NCBI GenBank assembly: GCA_051294375.1
Contig: CM119266.1
Coordinates: 20,280,341-20,344,340 of the forward strand
Length of the DNA stretch: 64,000 bases
Direction of reading: 5' to 3'
DNA from: Paraspadella gotoi
Taxonomy: Eukaryota > Chaetognatha
Both the position numbers and the translations under genes were made by a program. Of the stretch, positions 39,765 to 49,085 are shown one piece after another. The notes under the pieces are model-generated. The model searched no databases, was not told the DNA's origin, and worked only from the letters and a program-made list of their open reading frames with translations. Positions within the stretch are counted from its first letter, which is position 1. The number at the start of each line of letters is the position of its first letter.

Positions 39765-39908
39765 GAGAGAGAGAGAGAGAAGAGAGAGAGGAGAGAGAGA
39801 GAGAGAGGAGAAGAGGAAGAGAGAGAGAGGAGAGAGAGAGAGCAGAGGATAGAGAGAGAGAGAGAGAGAGATACACAGTAAGACGACATTCCGACTTTTG
39901 GGCGAATC

Positions 39909-39963
<55 letters not shown>

Positions 39964-40229
39964 CGACGCGCACCGGCGACCATCTCGATTTTGTTGGAGG
40001 TGACACTTGATTGGTTGCGGAGTCTTGCCGCCTCTTATTGCGCCGCGCGCCCCTTCGTTGCTTCCTCTCCGCCGCCGCGCGCCGATCCGCGCCGCCGCAG
40101 CCGCCGAGCCGCCGCCGCCGAGCCGCCGCCGCCCACGACGACGACGCGAACCAGAACCTCTGAGTTTGTGTATCAGGTGCCGCGACTTAATTCAATTAAG
40201 CGGAATTGAAATAATCCAACGTCGCCCGA

Positions 40230-40286
<57 letters not shown>

Positions 40287-40290
40287 AGCG
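39765..40290. repeat. Cluster of GA, CGA and GCC simple repeats
   Basis: A GA-rich tract (39,765-39,871) is followed by a (CGA)n run at about 39,908-39,964, a GCC-rich block (40,060-40,140) and a second (CGA)n run at about 40,228-40,288. Between them, CTTAATTCAATTAAGCGGAATT is conserved with unit A. No coding frame is preserved in both copies. Confidence 0.8.
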
Positions 40291-41380
40291 AAGAAAAAAA
40301 ACCTGCGAACCTAATGTTTCTTTCCTCTCCAGTTTCGAGATGAGAGCTTTTTTTCTTTTTTTTTTCGTTTTTTTTTGGTCAACGTTAATTTTTTCAATGA
40401 CGAGAAAAAAAATCATCGTTCAGATTCGTCGATCAATCAATCGATATGACTCTTCTCATATATATCTCAATACGTGATGTGCGTCGTATGTTCCCACACT
40501 GTCGCTCTTTCCGCCACACTAACTGCGGATAGACGCCTCCCCGAATTCGACCGCTTCGTCCTCCACGCCCCCCTTAAAAAAAAAATTGGTTCGATTGTGG
40601 CGCGAATCCTTCATATTTTTTCGTCTGCTTTTTGGCGTCGCGTCTCGCGCCTCCGATGAAGAAGGCGTCGTTGTCGTCGTCGAGGCATTTCGCCTAATGG
40701 TTGCGCGTAAAGCGATAGTGTCACGAATGCAGGCTGAGGTTCTAAGGCCCTCCGCCCTAATGTGAGAAGCGACAGTGAAATTGAAAACCTGTCTTGTCGG
40801 GACGTGTAAACGATGGAGAGCGATCTGATAAAGAAGTCTCTCGTCTGGCCACCGAATCTTCCACATTCCACATTTAACAATCAACATTTCCTCACAATCC
40901 GATTCCTAAACGTTTATATCATGTTCTATTTATTAATGATTATTAAATTATTATAATCTGCTTTTGCGGTAAAACAGTATCTTTTTTTTCCAGAATTTCT
41001 CAAGTTAAATTTCGGCTGAGATGATATATGTAAATATGTATCCTTTCTCCCTTAAGGTTCCCTTCTTTCTTTTTCCTCCTTTCTATCCAGTACCCACCTT
41101 TCCCCGAATCTTTCTGTCTCAAGTCTTTTCCCTCCTTTCTCACTATTTTCCTCCTCCTCCTCCTCCTTCTCCTCCTCATTCTCCTCCTCCTCCTCCTCCT
41201 TCTTCATCCTTTCGTCTGTCCCGAATTCTCTCACGTCCCAAACTCTGACGCCAAACGTCGCTAGCGTCGCTTCTCTCCTTTTTACAGAAAAAAGTAATAA
41301 GAGTGAAAGAGAGAGAGGAAGTATGGAAAAAAGAAAAAGAAAGAAGGGAAGGAAGGGAAAAAAAGGAAGGTAGAACTAAG
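40291..41380. other. Non-genic stretch downstream of mgcA
   Basis: Mixed unique sequence. CTCCTCCTC-rich DNA occurs at 41,130-41,210. A minus-strand frame of 122 codons at 40,519-40,887 shows no domain and is not preserved in unit A. No gene called. Confidence 0.45.
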
Positions 41381-41382
41381 GA

Positions 41383-41466
<84 letters not shown>

Positions 41467-41468
41467 AA
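41383..41468 (+). repeat. (AAAG)n tetranucleotide microsatellite
   Basis: About 21 tandem AAAG units just downstream of the mgcA stop. A complementary (TTTC)n tract lies 670 bp away inside mgcA, so the pair forms an inverted repeat. Confidence 0.95.
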
Positions 41469-41808
41469 AGAATGAACTAATAAAAAAAAAAATTAAAAAA
41501 AGCTGCCTCGTGAGTTAAAAAAATAATAAAGAGTAATATTATCAAGATTATAAATTTTTACTTTAAAAAATCCAACTCTTTGACAAAGATGGAATCACAA
41601 CAAAGACGACGTCTCCATCTCGCTCAACGCCATCCTCAGCCTTAGTGGCGCCCCGCTGTCAACTTACGGCGCGAAATTCTCAAATTCCGCCGTTGTCTGG
41701 CGCCGCTTTACTTTCCGCGTCGCCAGCATATTTCCCTTGATATCTTCGCGCCCTCCAGTTTCATCTCCGCCACCGGCCCCATACTCCCCCCTTTCCGCGC
41801 CCCCCCCC

Positions 41809-42139
41809 TCATCTCGGGTCATGAGGGTTGTAGGAGCCGCCGAAGAAGGGGCCCAACGGTCCGTCCACGCGCTGTCGATATTGAACGTCGGTGAGGGGAA
41901 CTCGTAACGCTCCTTCCTTCTGGCGAATACTCATGTAATCGTGGTGACCCCGGACCCAAGCGTATCTGTGTGGGGATAAAGAGAATGTGTGTGAAGTGGA
42001 ACGGGTCGTCGTGTGTGAAAAGACTCACCTTCGATACGCCTGAGACCAACGAATGTTGGGGTCTTCGTTGTGGGTGCACAGAGCTCTGGAGAAGTTAAAA
42101 ATACTTTGCTTGCTCGATTCCTTCCTTTTTCTTTTATTT

Positions 42140-42227
<88 letters not shown>

Positions 42228-44961
42228 TTCATTATTTTTATCTTCTTTTCTTTTCTTTTCTTTTTTTTTCTTTTTTTTTTTATCTATACTCACGGCGGCT
42301 CAAATACAGGCTTTGCGCCGCCCGGAGCAGCGGAGGTAGGCGGCGGCAGAGACAGCTCCTTCCTCATGTACCAGCGGGCTGCGGCGCCGGCTGCGGTGGC
42401 GATGTTGCTGAGGAGGAAGAGGGCGATGGCTGTTTGACGAGTTCCGTCGTTGTTAAGGTTCAGGTTGGCATTGTTTAAGTTGACGGCTTCCTCCTGTGGA
42501 CGGGAGAAGACGGCGAGATCGAGAGGCGGCCAATCGAAATTATAATACACAGTGAACATTGATTATTAATCGATTGACTAGAATGCTTTCTGGATCATCG
42601 TGAAAATGTTTTAGTGTAAATTATTGCCACTGTTGTTAAAGCTGGTCTTGTTTTTTTTTTTTAAACAAGAACGGTAATTCCAATGTGTTGCGCTGCAGTG
42701 GTTTTATTTCTCGTGTATTTTTGAATGATCACTCGATTACAATGAGCGTAAGACAAGCACTGCATTGGAATTCCATTTATTCTCTATATAATTTCCTTCA
42801 AAACAAAAGATAGCGCTAGATGTCGCTTAGATTCAAGGTATTAGCACAAGAAATAAAAGAGCAACCAAGGGAAAGTCAGAAAGCATACTCTTAACGCGAT
42901 CATTTATAATCTGTGAGATCAGTTGTAACTTCGACCAATGGCTATTGGCTAATACCTCGGCCTGTCTAATGAATTAAGCCATTAAACCATTTATGAGCAT
43001 AAGAAGACAGACCAACAGACCGACGGATCAACCAACCGACAGACCGACCGACCAAAAAGTGACTCATGAAATTGCTCCGCGAGAACTCCCGGCGCAACTA
43101 AAAACCTGAAATAGAAATTGTTGTTGTTGAGGCAAAGAGGCGCCGTCATTGCCGTCGTCTTCTTGACAAAGAGAAAGTCGTACAAATAATTCTCTGGTGT
43201 TTAAAATCGAATAAAAAAAACTTTTAAAAACCGTCGAGCTCATTTAGGGAGTGAGGAATTAAGATTTGCAAGATGGCGCTGCTTTCAACTATATCTCTTC
43301 AAAAAAGGTTGAAAATAACTGAACGGCGGGAAAAAAACATTTCTCACGCCTCGTTTTTTTAAAATAGTCAGCTTGTTGATAAGGTTAGAAATTAGAAGAG
43401 TTTCAAGAAATTTAACGAGTGTTCACTGTGTATTGCAAAATGAATGGTTTATGGCGAGGAAGGTTTCGCCACCACGGGGTGGACCCTAGTTGGACGCTAT
43501 TGTTGTAGGGTCGCGAGAGAAGCCGGTTACTGACCAGTCTCTCCCTCTCACTCTCTCTCTTTACTTGGTCATTGGCTTTTTTTTTCCAAAAACACCCCAA
43601 TTTCTGTACCATAAACCCTGAAACTAATCCTAAGATTTAACCTTAATCTGCTACCAAACTTGTAACCTAATTGCGGCTTCACTCAAAGAATGAGGGATCA
43701 ATGCGGAGTGAACCCGAGCAGTGGGCACTGGGTTCTGCAATCGATAATATACTTTTTAAGTGGTACATAATAACATTTATTAACAAATATAACGCATAAC
43801 AGAGAGAGACGTTAATGGTAAAGGAAGAGAGAGAGCCAATGACCAAGTAAAGAGAGAGAGAGAGAGAGACTGGTCAGTAAGCGGCTTCGCTCGCGACCCT
43901 ACAACATAGGGACCAACTAGGGTCAACCCCGTGGTGGAGAAACCTTCGTCGCCAAAGGTTCGATGAGGATCATTAAAAGCGAGAATATTTACGTTGGTTT
44001 GCATGTTTTCTGAGGTTCCCAAATCCTGTCCTTCCACCTAAAAAAATAAAATCATCGCAGATTAATTCTAGATTAATTCTAGTTTGTACGGAACGAACAA
44101 AAAACTACCTCGAGTCCGTCATGGGCGCTTCCGCGAGTCGAGGCGTTGGCGCCACCACGACTGGCGGCGGCGTCGCCGCGGCTGGCTGCGGCGTCGCCGC
44201 GGCTGGCTGCGGCGTCACCGCGGCTGGCTGCGGCGTCACCGCGACTGGCTGCGTCGGCGTCGCCGCGGTCAGCGTCTGATTCGTCATCCAACTCCGTTTT
44301 GTCGGCGTCGTTGCCGGAAAGCAATCCTCCGTCGCCCGCCGCGAAATAGAGGTTTTTTTCAGTCTGTCCTGGCCTCTGAGATGGATGGATATTGGATAGA
44401 TGGATAGATGGATTGATCAATGGTTTAGACGTAAGGCGAGAGGGCCGAATGTTCCTCGTCGCGATGATGATCTTTTAAGGTGACTAAGATCATCGACTAA
44501 ATTTATCCGTTGGTCGTAACTTTTTAGTTGCGCAGCGAGTACACGTGGAGCAACTCTATAAGTCACTTTTCGGTCGGTCGGTCCGTCGGTATGTCTGTCC
44601 GTCAGTCTGTCCCACTTACATTAAAAACCCTTATAACTTGCCTATAGTTTGTTGCTCATTTGTTAAAAATCAAATCTAAGCGACTACTGGCGCCGCCTTT
44701 TATTTTTAATAATAAGTAAAAATAAAAATTAATGCGGCGCAACACCTTGGAATAACCGTTCTTTGTTAAATAAGAAATTTGACTTTCGGAATCATCAATC
44801 CGGCCTAGAAGCGGCATCCTTAACCAAAAATCTCCGGATATTCGGACTGACAGACTTACCGCGTTGGTAGACTCCGTCCCCTTGTTTGCGTTGTCCTCGC
44901 CAGCGGCGTCGTCTTTCTTCGCGTCGTCGGCGCTGCCTCGTTTCGACTTGGCGCAGCCCAT
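41809..44961 (-). CDS. mgcA: predicted acylated single-pass membrane protein, unknown family, six exons (275 aa)
   Basis: Exons on the minus strand are 44,961-44,860, 44,375-44,109, 44,037-43,993, 42,493-42,294, 42,085-42,029 and 41,965-41,809. Their sum is 828 bp, open throughout, with GT donors and AG acceptors at every junction. Residues 1-10 (MGCAKSKRGS) match an N-myristoylation signal (Gly2, Ser6, Lys7) with Cys3 available for palmitoylation. Residues about 71-116 carry heptads of the type GDAAASR. A hydrophobic segment (about 159-177) leads into GAAARWY. The C-terminal 70 residues contain LCTH, YRRYAWV, GHHD, RQKEGA, RVP and NP motifs. Acylation, membrane location and topology are inferred, and the function is unknown. 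Its paralogue mgcB lies 1.8 kb upstream on the same strand. Exon 3 (15 codons) is the least certain exon. Confidence 0.85.
42138..42229 (+). repeat. (TTTC)n microsatellite in mgcA intron 4
   Basis: About 23 TTTC units occupy much of the 208-bp intron between the fourth and fifth mgcA exons. On the transcribed strand it reads as a GAAA run, so it does not supply the polypyrimidine tract of the acceptor. Confidence 0.95.
43005..43080 (+). repeat. R2 fragment in mgcA intron 3
   Basis: GACAGACCAACAGACCGACGG and ACCGACCAAAAAGTGACTCA match the plus-oriented R2 copy at 12,841-12,950. It lies within mgcA intron 3, in the opposite orientation to the R2 copy in intron 1. Confidence 0.65.
43452..43957. 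repeat. Long imperfect inverted repeat in mgcA intron 3
   Basis: The left arm (about 43,452-43,576) and the right arm (about 43,834-43,957) are reverse complements over about 120 bp with small differences. Both contain CCACCACGGGGT(T)GACCCTAG, TGTAGGGTCGCGAG, TTACTGACCAGTCTCTC and ACTTGGTCATTGGC. The spacer is about 257 bp. The same pair exists in unit A (about 32,180-32,300 and 32,540-32,640), although the A right arm has lost part of its outer end. If transcribed with mgcA it could fold into a hairpin. It could also be two facing copies of one repeat. Confidence 0.75.
44160..44263 (-). repeat. 21-bp coding minisatellite inside mgcA exon 2
   Basis: Four to five 21-bp units (plus strand GCTGGCTGCGGCGTC.CCGCG) encode GDAAASR heptads in the mgcA frame. 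A second frame also stays open, so the frame choice rests on exon phase and on acidic/Ala composition matching exon 1. Unit A has fewer, more degraded copies. Confidence 0.85.
44549..44651 (-). repeat. R2 copy in mgcA intron 1
   Basis: In reverse complement it reads ACTATAGGCAAGTTATAAG, then GTGGGACAGACTGACGGAC, the GACCGACC run and AAAAGTGACTTATAGAGTT. This is a near match to 12,841-12,950. Confidence 0.8.
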
Positions 44962-45084
44962 CCTGACGCCCCAACGAAAAGTGTCAACGAATATAAAATA
45001 AAAAAATTTAAAAAACAAAGGATTAAAAATAAATAAAAAAAAGATAAACAAAAAAAAAATAAATAAAACGAGGAAGATAAACGA

Positions 45085-45110
45085 AATTTCTATGGCGCCA
45101 TTTTTTAAAT
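45085..45110 (-). promoter_or_regulatory. Palindromic ATGGCGCCAT site upstream of mgcA
   Basis: ATGGCGCCAT (45,092-45,101) is a perfect 10-bp palindrome preceded on the minus strand by AAAA. AAAATGGCGCC resembles a YY1/Pho site. It lies about 130 bp upstream of the mgcA start codon, a plausible position for a promoter element. CT/GA tracts that could bind GAGA factors follow at 45,319 onward. The regulatory role is inferred. No TATA box was identified. Confidence 0.35.
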
Positions 45111-45318
45111 CGCATCTTCCGCGAGTCGAAGAAGAGAGGATCTTGAGAGACGGGGCGAAGGGGGGAGAGGGATCGAGGGAGGCGGGGGAGGTCGAGGGGG
45201 CGGGGGAGAATCGAGGGAGGCGGGGGAGGTTGGTTCTATAGCGAAGGAATGAGCTTTCATTTATCCGAGTGTAACGGACACGGACAAGGAAGACAGTCGC
45301 TCCGTTTTTCAAACAGAG

Positions 45319-45560
45319 CTCTCTCTCTCTCTCTCTCCTCTCTCTTCTTCTCTCTCTCTCCTCTCTCTCTCTCTCTCCTCTTCTCTCTCCTCTCTCTCTC
45401 CTCTCTCTCTTTCTTTTTGCTCTTTCAGAATCTTTCTACTCAAACCAACAACATTTCGGCCCTCCTTTCTTATCACCTCCCTTTTTGCCCTCTAAACGAC
45501 TTTCTCTCTCTCTCTCTCTCTCTCTCTTCGTCATCTCTCTCTTCTCCTCTCTTCTCGTCT

Positions 45561-45598
<38 letters not shown>
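45319..45598 (+). repeat. CT-rich microsatellite cluster (unit B)
   Basis: Two long CT tracts flank about 85 bp of mixed sequence upstream of mgcA. On the mgcA strand they read as GAGA runs. Confidence 0.9.
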
Positions 45599-45600
<2 letters not shown>

Positions 45601-45979
45601 CTGCGGGCCTCGGCGAACAAAAAAACCGGGTGGAAAATGAGGCGTGATGTCGCGACCTTTTCTTGGCCCGAGAATTTATGACACGTGACGATTTCTTGTA
45701 CCAAAGACGAAGGGAGTTGAGGTGGCGCTGGGGGGGGGAGGAAGCGGGTAATTTTGTGCGGCGGGCGGGACGTTTTGGAAAGGCAGAAGTAAAAAACGCT
45801 GCGGCTGCTGCTTGTGGGGAACGGCGGACTCGGCGTTGTCATGGGCCTCGAAGAACACATTTTGAAAACAGTTTTACAGTTTCTTATCATTACTTTGTTC
45901 TATACTATATTGTGATAATTACAGGCATTATTATTATTGTAAGTATGTTTCAGCGAACTTGGATATTCTGTTCCAAATA

Positions 45980-46490
45980 CAGTCATGTGCAAAAAAAAAC
46001 GGGCCACTTTATATCAGCCCTTAAAAATTTTCCTGAAAATTTTAATTTTTAAAAAAATTTTTAAAATAAAATAACTTTTTTTAAAAGATAAAGAGTTTAG
46101 CATAAATTTTATTAAAATCGAGCTATCTGTTGAGGAACAATAATGTTTTAAAATGAAGTATTCTATAGCAAAGCAAAACATAAAAAAAATATTTAATTAT
46201 TATTTATTTTAAATATTTTTTATTATAGATAAAAATTACAAGGGACATCCAGAAGGATATCTTGATAACCGGTTAAACCCAGATCCTTAAATAATAATTT
46301 TAAGGTTATTAAAAAATAAAATGAATGACAAATTAATAATAATAAAATAATAATAAAATTTATATACATTAATTTATTTTTTTTTTTTTTTACCTTTTAA
46401 AATTTTTTTTATGGAGCGTCCAGTAATTAAAGTTATAAAGTGGCGTGTTTTTTTTTTTTTTTGCACAGTTTGTTGCACATGAAATCAGTG
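45980..46490. mobile_element. Tc1/mariner-type non-autonomous element, unit B copy
   Basis: About 511 bp, flanked by TA (45,978-45,979 and 46,491-46,492). The left terminus reads CAGTCATGTGCAAAAA then CGGGCCACTTTATA. The right terminus in reverse complement contains CATGTGCA, an A-run and CACGCCACTTTATA, with about 17 extra bases near the end compared with the unit A copy. The interior is AT-rich without a transposase, so it resembles a MITE. It sits between mgcB and mgcA and contributes no coding sequence. Confidence 0.8.
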
Positions 46491-46801
46491 TAGTTTGTTG
46501 CCTCCCGGTAAATTGAAAACAAGGTATTAAGCTGATCGATTTTTATCATCAGAGCAGGTTGGTAACATTGTTATTATTCCTGTGACAAGAGTACCCGTAA
46601 ATGGTAGATTTTTTCAAAATGATGGCTTAGATCTCGGTACTACTATTTTGACGCTGACAGAGAAACTGTCGTCACCAAAGCTGCTATGTTACGCCATTTC
46701 GGTAGCTAATAACGAATAATGCCACACAATTTAATTCATCCTCGTACACCATCTATCGATTAACAATTCTCAAGTCTCATATAAGTAAAGCCACTTCCTC
46801 C

Positions 46802-48209
46802 TCATCTCTGCTCGTTAGGATTGAAGGACTCCGCGATGCAGGGAACCTTAGGTCCTTCAACTCGCTCCAGAAAATCGACGTCCGTGACAGGAACGCGGGA
46901 TGCGCCCTCTTTTTGTCGCAGACTCGCGAAATCGTGATGGCCGTTAACCCAGGCGTATCTGGGCAAGGGTTTAGGTGGGGGGGGTGGTAAGTTAAAAATG
47001 AATAATGAGACAAGGAACTCACCTTCGATACTGCTGCGCCCATTGAACGTTTGCATCTTCTCTATGCGTGCAGAGAGGTCTAGAACCGATGGTGCATTTG
47101 AGAATGAGCACTTAAGACCTCACTTTGTCTCTCCATCTCTTTTTATTAGCACTCACGGAGGGGACTCGGCCGCTTGACCAGCTGAATCTCTCGAACCAGC
47201 TCTGTTGAGATACCATCGTGCTGCTGCCCCGGCGACGGTGGCCACTTGAGTCAGAAGGAGCAGCGCCAGCGCCCTATTGTTTCCTGCAGCGGACTCTGCC
47301 TCCGTCGCGTTGATGTTGAGGTTGAGCTGGAGACAAAGTCGACCAAGAAGGTAAGTACATCTGTTTAACTGTTTAAATGAAAAGTGTCCCAAACTTTTGA
47401 CTAAGAGAGCTCGTTATTTTTTAAAAATTTTATTACTTAAAATCATGACCTATCTTAATCAATCAATATTTTTTTTTAAATTTAAATATTAAGCCTTGTG
47501 ACGATTAATGTAGGTTAATCTTAATATGATATTTTTAATCTGAAAAACTCTCAATTAGAAAATGAGATTACAAACCTCATATTTAAACTTAGCCATTTTT
47601 TTTCTAACCATACGTCACTTGGAAACGGAACAATAGAGTTGCGTCCTTTTCTTATAACTCAAATTGTATTCATCTGCCATATCTCATCTTTAAATTACAT
47701 TCATATCTCTGTTGTCAGATTTTTCTCGATTCTCTTCGTTTTCGATCTGTGAAAAAAAGAATCACAAGTGATCAAACGCGTGAATGACGTCGGCCACGAT
47801 TCTCGAACTCTCACGATGAATTTAGCGCCGTTGTCACGGAAGGGCCGTCGCCTTGAGTGGCCGGTGCTTCCGCTCACAGCGTCCATGGCGTCTAGTCGCC
47901 GTTTTTCACTTTTTGACGTCGTCATCTCCGAGTAGAAGTCGCTGTCGACGTCTTTGGTATCGATAAGCGACAAGAAACTGTAAACTGGTTGGTTCCAGTA
48001 TGTCTGAAGTAACGTTAATGATTTAAACTTAGAATTATCTAAACTTATTAAGAATTATCCCCTTAACTCCAAGACAAGTGACACATTTAACACGTTGACC
48101 CATTTTCAAAAATCCCGCTCACCGAGTTTGGGGCCATATTAACGTTGTTATCCGCCTGCTCTGGACTCGAACCTCCATCTTCTTTGCTTTTTGATTTGCC
48201 GCAACCCAT
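46802..48209 (-). CDS. mgcB: paralogue of mgcA, predicted acylated single-pass membrane protein, five exons (193 aa)
   Basis: Exons on the minus strand are 48,209-48,123, 47,925-47,815, 47,326-47,157, 47,079-47,023 and 46,958-46,802. Their sum is 582 bp with an open frame and GT/AG at each junction. It starts MGCGKSKSKE (Gly2, Cys3, Ser6: acylation signal). A hydrophobic segment lies at about residues 85-102, followed by GAAARWY. The C-terminal domain repeats the mgcA motifs: LCTH, YRRYAWV, GHHD, RQKEGA, RVP, TDV, FNP. The last two exons have the same lengths (57 and 157 bp) and splice phases as mgcA, which is strong evidence of paralogy. The low-complexity middle is much shorter than in mgcA. 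Exon 2 is the least certain, because its acceptor has a weak pyrimidine tract. Family and function were not recognised. Confidence 0.82.
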
Positions 48210-48657
48210 AATACAAAAAATTTAACACTAATCTTTAAAAAAAAATTAATGAAAAAATCCAAGACAAGGATACGAGGTGGTTTTAGAGTTAAGTCCTTAA
48301 AGCGTCCACATTTTAGCTTCGTAAGTTTGTTAATTAAATGGTGTTGGGTTCTTGCTACATTTTGGAATGTTTCATTTTAATAGAAAATTAATAAAACATT
48401 TGTAGGCAAGGATTATATAATAAAAAAGTAAAACTGTGTTACTTTCCTCAGTTTGGTCTACCACTGCTTAATAATAAACAACCTTCTATACCTTTTCTAC
48501 CTCAACCACCTTCTTCTCCTACCTCGCCACCACCCTGGCCATCTCTCCGCCCTCTACGATGTCTCCTTCTCTTTAGCCTTTCGTCCGCCCCGCTGCTCTG
48601 GATGATTACTCTCGCCGAGGGCCGAGGCTGACTAAAGACGAACCGCTTCGGGTTTCA

Positions 48658-48830
48658 GGCGGAGCACGGTCTAGAGACCTGGAGAGATTCGAAAGCAGCT
48701 CGGGACGTCAGTTTTTAGGCGGAGCACGGTCTCGAGACCTGGAGAGGTTCGAAAGCAGCTCGGGACGTCAGTTTTTAGGCAGAGCACGGTCTCGAGACCT
48801 GGAGAGGTTTGAAAGCAGCTCGGGACGTCA
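48658..48830 (+). repeat. 60-bp tandem array, three units
   Basis: Units start at 48,658, 48,718 and 48,778 and are nearly identical. Each contains GGCGGAGCAC (one base changed in unit 3), the palindrome GGTCTCGAGACC (one base changed in unit 1), CTGGAGAG, a TTCGAA or close variant, and GCAGCTCGGGACGTCAG. The array ends about 450 bp upstream of the mgcB start. The dense palindromes and regular spacing suggest a protein-binding array, which is an inference. There are no unique spacers, so it is not CRISPR-like. Confidence 0.85.
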
Positions 48831-48914
48831 GGGTTCCTCGGAATCCTTCGTCATTCCGTTATCGTCCGTCCTCTCGGCCTCGAACGTCAAAAAACTGTCG
48901 ACGAAATTCACGAA

Positions 48915-49009
48915 GGTCACGTGACCCGCACTGCGACACCAACCAAAGTCACTTTTCGGTCGGTCGGTCTGTTTTAGCCACGTGACAAAATAGAACTATG
49001 GCCCACGTG
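48915..49009. promoter_or_regulatory. Cluster of three CACGTG E-boxes
   Basis: GGTCACGTGACC (48,915-48,926), GCCACGTGACA (CACGTG at 48,979-48,984) and CCCACGTGATC (CACGTG at 49,004-49,009) lie within 95 bp. GTCACGTGAC is the canonical site of MiT/TFE-type bHLH-zip factors, and is also bound by USF or Max-type proteins. The first two are conserved in unit A (37,523-37,534 and about 37,582). The cluster lies about 700-800 bp upstream of mgcB and may serve it or an unidentified plus-strand gene. Confidence 0.5.
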
Positions 49010-49085
49010 ATCACAAAGTAAATGCGGTGTATTTTGTGTAATATTTAGTTCTTTTAGCTAAAACTGCAGATACTTTGTGATTAAC
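49007..49085. other. Potential hairpin with 11-12-bp arms
   Basis: TGATCACAAAGTA (about 49,008-49,020) is the reverse complement, with one mismatch, of TACTTTGTGATTA (about 49,071-49,083). A TTAGCTAA palindrome lies in the loop. The structure is preserved in unit A (about 37,616-37,693) although the loop differs slightly. It could be a terminal remnant of a small element or an RNA hairpin, and nothing decides between them. Confidence 0.4.

Noticed and set aside
40519-40887. Minus-strand 122-codon ORF downstream of mgcA
   Set aside because: No domain, no splice context, and not preserved in the A copy.
43411-43612. Minus-strand 66-codon ORF in mgcA intron 3
   Set aside because: It overlaps one arm of the inverted repeat and is not continuous in unit A.
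48658-48830. Regular 60-bp array considered as CRISPR-like
   Set aside because: The whole 60 bp repeats with no unique spacers, and the context is eukaryotic. It is a minisatellite.
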